Shown: positions 61,201 through 64,000 of the stretch, piece by piece
Layout of the letters: every line of letters starts with the position of its first letter
Position numbering within the stretch: the first letter of the stretch is position 1
Assembly: GCF_004403065.1 (NCBI RefSeq)
Contig: NZ_SOHA01000036.1
Coordinates: forward strand, 19,507-83,506
From: Cryobacterium cryoconiti
Lineage (GTDB): Bacteria; Actinomycetota; Actinomycetes; Actinomycetales; Microbacteriaceae
Length of the DNA: 64,000 nt
Direction of reading: 5' to 3'
Made by a program: the position numbers and the translations under genes
Notes under the pieces: generated by a model
Seen by the model: only the letters and a program-made list of their open reading frames with translations
What the model was told of the DNA's origin: nothing
Databases searched by the model: none

Positions 61201-63157
61201 CGGAGTCGCCCACGGTTTCAACGGCGGCCGTCTTGTAGATGAAGCCGGATCGGATGACGTCTTCGGTGGCGGGGAGGGCGGCCGGCGAGGGCACGTGCGC
61301 CCAGACGTTGCTGCCTGCCTGTGCGTTCAGCGCGGTGACAAGAGCCTTGAGGGCGAAATCGCGGTCCTTGCCGAAACGGGCGGAGTTCTCGACCTCGAGG
61401 AGCGAGACGACCTGGGCGTCGAGGCCATTGATCGCCGAGACGATCTTGGCCTGCTGGCGCTCGAAGCTGACCTGGGTGGCCGCGCCGCGGGCGTCGCAGC
61501 CGCTGTTGACCGTGATCGGGGTTCCGGCCCGGTCGGAGTAGTAGGTGCAGCCCTGAATGGAGTCGCCGGTGGTGGCGAAGTAGTTCAGCACGTTGAACGT
61601 GGCCAGACGGATGTCGCCGCCGACTGCGCGGGGAGCCGCGGTGCGGGTGTTGCTGAAGGTCGCCGGCTGAACCGTGGCCGCGTTGGCGGGGACCAGTTCG
61701 GTGGTCGGCTGGAACTTCCACGTCTTGTTGCGGTAATCGAGGATGACCGGCTTGGTGAAGGTGGTCGCCGCGCCGATGCGCAGGGGGTTGGCGGTCGTGA
61801 GGTACGGGACCGGAAGACCCTTGTTCGTCGCGTTGCTGAGGTAGTTCGTGCTGGCGCCGTCATCGAGGGTGACCGCACGCGCCGCGTTGTCGGCGACGGC
61901 CGCGGTGTAGGCGGCCGTTCCGGGACGTGCCGTGACGGTCGGACCCACGAGAGGGGTCTTTCCCGCGGCCAGGCCGATCTCGCCATACTGGTTGGTCGTG
62001 TAGTTGCTGGTGACCGTGAAGTCGCCCTGCGGGGAGACGAGCATGCCCTCGAGCGATTCGCGGGCGGCATCCGTTGCCGGCAGCCCGACGGTCGCGGGCA
62101 GCGGCGCCACGATTCCGGCCTTGTCCAGTGCGGTCACGTCGTTGAGCGATGACACCGTGAGCTGGGTCAGGTTTGCGAAATCGCTCGCGGTGCCGGTGAC
62201 GGAGACGTAGTCGCCGATCGCAACCGGCGCGGTGAGGGTGTTCGTGTAGACGAAGATCCCGTCGGAAGCGGTGTGCGTGGTCAGGTCGACCGTGCCGCCC
62301 GTGCCGGCGGTCTGCAGGTAGAAGCCCTTGAACCCACCCGTGGGGTAGGAGGCGGTGACGACGCCGGTCGTGGTGACGATCTGGCCGGCCTTCGGGCTGA
62401 CATCCGTCGTGCCCTGGATCTCCTTGATCGGGATGGCGTTGGCCGGGGTGACCGGGGTGACCGGGGTGACCGGAGGCTGTGCGGGCGGCGGAGTGACCAC
62501 CGGGGCGGCGGTCTCTCCTGCCCTGTTGGTCGGGGTGGGAGCCGCGGGGATGAAGTCGCTGAGGTTCGTGTCGGCGTCGGCGCCGGCCGTGCGACCGAGA
62601 GCCGTGGTGACGGATGCCGCGGAGGCGACCGCGGTCTCGAAGGTCAGTGAGGTGCCGTAGCCGAGCAGGTCGATGACGCCGGGGGCACCAGCCTGGTTCC
62701 CCTGGGGCAAGGTCATCTTGGTGGTCGTGTTCGCGAGGAAGAGCGTGCCGCCTCCGCCGCCGAAGGAGTCACTGACTGTGGCGTCCGGAGTGGGAAGAGC
62801 CGCGCCGTTGGCCCCGTTGGAGGAACCCTGCACAAGATAGTGGCCCTTGGCGGGGATCGTTCCAGTGAGCGCAACTGCGGTGGTGGCCGCTTCCAGGGCG
62901 GCACCCAAGGGCTTGCGGTACTGCAGCGACATCCCGTCGAGGGTGATCGCGGCATCCGTGGGGTTGTAGAGCTCCACGAACTTGTTCAGATAGATGGCTC
63001 CGACGCTGCCGCCGTTGAGATAGGCCTCATTGATGACGACGCCGGTTCCCCCGGTGTTGGCGGAGGCAGGCAGTGCGACGAGCGGTGAGACGACCAGGCC
63101 CAACCCCAGAAGGGTGGCACAGGTCAGCTTCAGATGGCTGCGTGGTGCGGACGACAT
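58256..63157 (-). CDS. Surface-anchored ExeM/NucH-type nuclease fused to 5'-nucleotidase
   Basis: 1633 residues. In order: a signal peptide (1-33, cut after PASA), a lamin-tail-like domain (VVINEAYLNGGSVGAIYLNKFVELYNPTDAAI), OB-fold segments, an ExeM/NucH endonuclease/exonuclease/phosphatase domain (VGGDIRLATFNVLNYF, NHFKSKGSGSG, LLTGDFNAYDQEDP, RSSDHDPAIVGL), a 5'-nucleotidase metallophosphoesterase (INLLNINDFHGRID, GNHEFDQG, FTGHTHKL) with its C-terminal domain, Ig-like repeats, and a sorting signal (LARTG at about 1597, membrane helix, RRRR). It degrades external DNA and dephosphorylates the nucleotides, recovering phosphate and nucleosides at the cell surface. Confidence 0.93.
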   Translation of the reverse strand: MSSAPRSHLKLTCATLLGLGLVVSPLVALPASANTGGTGVVINEAYLNGGSVGAIYLNKFVELYNPTDAAITLDGMSLQYRKPLGAALEAATTAVALTGTIPAKGHYLVQGSSNGANGAALPTPDATVSDSFGGGGGTLFLANTTTKMTLPQGNQAGAPGVIDLLGYGTSLTFETAVASAASVTTALGRTAGADADTNLSDFIPAAPTPTNRAGETAAPVVTPPPAQPPVTPVTPVTPANAIPIKEIQGTTDVSPKAGQIVTTTGVVTASYPTGGFKGFYLQTAGTGGTVDLTTHTASDGIFVYTNTLTAPVAIGDYVSVTGTASDFANLTQLTVSSLNDVTALDKAGIVAPLPATVGLPATDAARESLEGMLVSPQGDFTVTSNYTTNQYGEIGLAAGKTPLVGPTVTARPGTAAYTAAVADNAARAVTLDDGASTNYLSNATNKGLPVPYLTTANPLRIGAATTFTKPVILDYRNKTWKFQPTTELVPANAATVQPATFSNTRTAAPRAVGGDIRLATFNVLNYFATTGDSIQGCTYYSDRAGTPITVNSGCDARGAATQVSFERQQAKIVSAINGLDAQVVSLLEVENSARFGKDRDFALKALVTALNAQAGSNVWAHVPSPAALPATEDVIRSGFIYKTAAVETVGDSVIFDNVAFANARQPLAQAFQLVGDTGSSFVAIANHFKSKGSGSGVNADQGDGQGASNLSRVEQATALVGFAATIKKSTGIARVLLTGDFNAYDQEDPIKVITDAGYLSQEAKSGEYTYAFGGTVGSLDHVFASPEANAAVTDVDVWNINSVESVALEYSRYNNNVTDFYAADAFRSSDHDPAIVGLKLSSSVDINLLNINDFHGRIDANTVKFAGTIEQLRAEYGDAATLFLSDGDNIGASLFASASQQDRPTIDVLNALDLKTSAVGNHEFDQGFADLNGRVADRANFEYLGANVYKLGTTTPAMKEYALFEVDGVTVGIIGAVTQETPSLVSPNGIASLTFGDPVAAVNRVAAQLSDGIVENGEADVLIAEYHEGAGAGTVEKATLEQELALTDSAFAKIVTQTSAKVDAIFTGHTHKLYAWDAQVPGAAAGVTRPVLQTGSYGEFIGQVVLNYDRATGATTTVENRNVPRTKVADSALTAAYARVATVKTITDAALAEAAVIGNQSIGKVTADVTRACLGGVAPCVENRGAPSAMGTLVANSLRESLSDPLKGGAEIGVVNPGGMRAELVYSPDGVVTYAEANAVLPFLNNLWTTSLTGAQFKTVLEQQWQRNADGTVPSRPFLQLGLSDNVNYTFDASRAEGDRVTGIWIDGSAIDPARSYRIGSFNFLLTGGDNFREFKNGTGTRDSGLVDRDAWISYLTANSPVTPSFAARQASVTGVPATAVNPGDSVTLTVSSLNLTSLGAPKNTELTLLWPGSTAVLGTASVDANGSSVVTFTVPLDAPADSVLELTAKESGTIVRVAIDVNAPIAPTDAPARVGDVDADLENVVTTDKAVYNAGDPITVTVGEKFAGQYVWVSLDGTSLGGWLRANAQGQVTTVVPADATAGMSRLVVQDAAGGVIGWTEIEVLAAAITPTTPPTTTTPGTSANAGSGSSMGGGLARTGVELAPLVAGGTLMLLLGGLLLARRRRVGFGES

Positions 63158-63176
63158 TGTTCCCCTAGCTACTCAA

Positions 63177-63256
63177 CGAACGACATTGTTCGTAAGACTA
63201 GGGAAAGCGGGGTTTGTTTGAGCGTCGTGCAAGGTAACGATTCGTGAATTCGAACA
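63177..63256 (-). promoter_or_regulatory. Upstream region of the nuclease/nucleotidase gene with palindrome and possible Pho-like sites
   Basis: ACGAAC-gacatt-GTTCGT (63177-63194) is a perfect inverted repeat just upstream of the start. Farther upstream, on the minus strand, TTCACG and GTTACC units (about 63234-63256) weakly resemble PhoP half-sites, which would suit a phosphate-scavenging enzyme. TAGTCT on the minus strand (about 63198-63203) could be the -10 box. Confidence 0.3.
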
Positions 63257-63285
63257 TTTCGCTCGCATGAGCGGCAACACTCGGC

Positions 63286-63792
63286 TCAGACGAGCCGCTT
63301 GACCATCCGGGTGTTGCCCAGGGTGTTCGGCTTGACCCGGGCCAGATCGAGGAATTCCGCCACGCCCTCATCGTGCGAGCGCACGAGTTCGGCGTACACG
63401 AGCGGGTCGACGGTTTCGGAGCCCATATCCGTGAACCCGTGCCGCGCGAAGAACGGCACCTCGAAGGTCAGGCAGAAGAGGCGGCTCAGGCCGAGCTCGC
63501 GGGCATCCGCTTCGAGCCGGTCCATCAGCGCGTGGCCCACGCCGCGGCCGAGCCACTCAGCGGTCACGGCGAGGGTGCGCACCTCGCCCAGGTCCTCCCA
63601 CATCACGTGCAGGGCGCCGCAGCCGATCAGGGCGCCGTCGGCATCCTCGATCACGCGGAATTCCTGCACGGCCTCGTAGAAGACGACGCTTTCCTTGCCG
63701 AGCAGAATCCTCTCCTGCACGAGCGGCGCCACGAGAGCCTGAATCTTGGGTACGTCGGTGGTGCGAGCCCGGCGCACCGAATACTCCTGCAT
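63286..63792 (-). CDS. argA: Amino-acid (glutamate) N-acetyltransferase, ArgA of the actinobacterial type
   Basis: 168 residues from the ATG giving MQEYSVRRARTTDVPKIQALV. The sequence parallels Mycobacterium tuberculosis Rv2747 throughout: FYEAVQEFRVIEDADGALIGCGALHVMWEDLGEVRTLAV, GRGVGHALMDRLEADARELGLSRLFCLTFEVPFFARHGF and HDEGVAEFLDLARVKPNTLGNTRM. This is the short stand-alone GNAT that makes N-acetylglutamate for arginine synthesis. An in-frame extension to 63864 is not family-like. Confidence 0.92.
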   Translation of the reverse strand: MQEYSVRRARTTDVPKIQALVAPLVQERILLGKESVVFYEAVQEFRVIEDADGALIGCGALHVMWEDLGEVRTLAVTAEWLGRGVGHALMDRLEADARELGLSRLFCLTFEVPFFARHGFTDMGSETVDPLVYAELVRSHDEGVAEFLDLARVKPNTLGNTRMVKRLV

Positions 63793-63860
63793 TGTGTCGC
63801 TACCGGCCCTCTCCTGGCGCTCGTGCTTCAGTTGCCCAAACCCCCAGTCTAGGCAGCGAG

Positions 63861-63878
63861 CCAATTCGACGGAGATTT
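63861..63878. repeat. Half copy of the dispersed palindrome (copy 2)
   Basis: Eighteen nt identical to 27295-27312, beginning CCAATTCGACGG. The matching inverse arm is not seen in the remaining window; an IS element begins about 30 nt later. Confidence 0.7.
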
Positions 63879-63907
63879 TGCCGTTTTTGCCTGTTTTGGG
63901 ACTGGGG

Positions 63908-64000
63908 TGACCCGATGTTTCCGGACAGTCCTTTGTAGAAGTTGAGATTGGATGGACTTATGGCGCATCGAAAATATGGGCGGTACACGCCCGAGCTCCG
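63908..64000 (+). mobile_element. Left end of an IS3-family insertion sequence (cut by the window edge)
   Basis: A TG-starting terminus (TGACCCGATGTTTCCGGACA) is followed about 50 nt later by an ATG (63960) opening MAHRKYGRYTPELR, the typical start of IS3-family OrfA proteins in actinobacteria. The rest lies outside the window. Confidence 0.7.
63960..64000 (+). CDS. IS3-family transposase OrfA, N-terminal fragment
   Basis: Only the first 14 residues, MAHRKYGRYTPELR, are visible. They match the helix-turn-helix N-terminus of IS3-family OrfA, which binds the terminal inverted repeats. Confidence 0.65.
   Translation, partial: MAHRKYGRYTPEL

Overview
The window is about 64 kb of GC-rich, densely coded DNA. 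It looks like a chromosomal segment from an actinobacterium, most likely of the family Microbacteriaceae (Cryobacterium/Leifsonia-like). The evidence is the high GC, frequent GTG starts, several start codons placed 6-7 nt after a TANNNT box (leaderless transcripts), and actinobacterial families such as DUF5997, the DUF4916 NUDIX proteins, Rv2747-type ArgA and the Gls24/sigma operon. No rRNA, CRISPR or replication origin is visible. The only tRNA found is tRNA-Ser(CGA), at 52.7 kb on the minus strand.

Layout. 0-16 kb is housekeeping: a truncated membrane protein, a DUF1684 protein, a DEAD-box RNA helicase with a long leader, a GNAT acetyltransferase, a NUDIX protein, an esterase, DUF5997 with a LysR-type effector-domain protein, an SGNH/GAF protein, a DrrAB-type ABC exporter, a K+ channel, a transglutaminase, a flavin-nucleotide-binding protein, an FKBP lipoprotein and a ParA/MinD-like ATPase. 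16-22 kb and 31-39 kb form a fatty-acid catabolism region: an acyl-CoA ligase, an acyl-CoA dehydrogenase, a FadB-like enzyme (frameshifted) with a TetR regulator, a thiolase, a two-subunit CoA-transferase with a divergent IclR regulator, and two tandem oleate hydratases with a divergent TetR. 22-31 kb holds sucrose phosphorylase, a CorA transporter with an altered signature, a sigma factor/Gls24 stress operon, a V4R-GAF-GAF-GGDEF-EAL protein and a shikimate-dehydrogenase-like protein.

39-52.7 kb is the accessory part. Three related copies of a composite repeat (about 39.05-39.21, 46.35-46.61 and 52.47-52.64 kb) all contain a strong hairpin, and the last copy abuts the 3' end of tRNA-Ser. They bracket two modules. 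Module 1 (39.3-46.3 kb) includes a six-gene minus-strand operon with a 4-nt start/stop overlap at every junction. It encodes a dehydrogenase, a 6-pyruvoyltetrahydropterin-synthase-like protein with a changed metal site, a glycosyltransferase, a methyltransferase, an LPG-synthase-type membrane protein and a RibD-like reductase. A CDP-alcohol phosphatidyltransferase is divergent from it. I infer an uncharacterised pathway to a pterin- or pyrimidine-derived glycoconjugate. Module 2 (46.9-52.4 kb) holds an ABC three-component (ABC-3C) conflict system (SFED/GDGG protein, MC6-like middle component, DUF2326-type ATPase), a membrane HIRAN protein, a degenerate transposase-like gene and small unknown genes. 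This is the best candidate for a poorly described system.

52.8-64 kb returns to core genes: SGNH hydrolase, RadA, a TPR-GGDEF protein, an SseB-like protein, a large surface-anchored nuclease/5'-nucleotidase, ArgA, and the left end of an IS3-family element lying beside a second copy of a dispersed palindrome half that also occurs at 27.3 kb.
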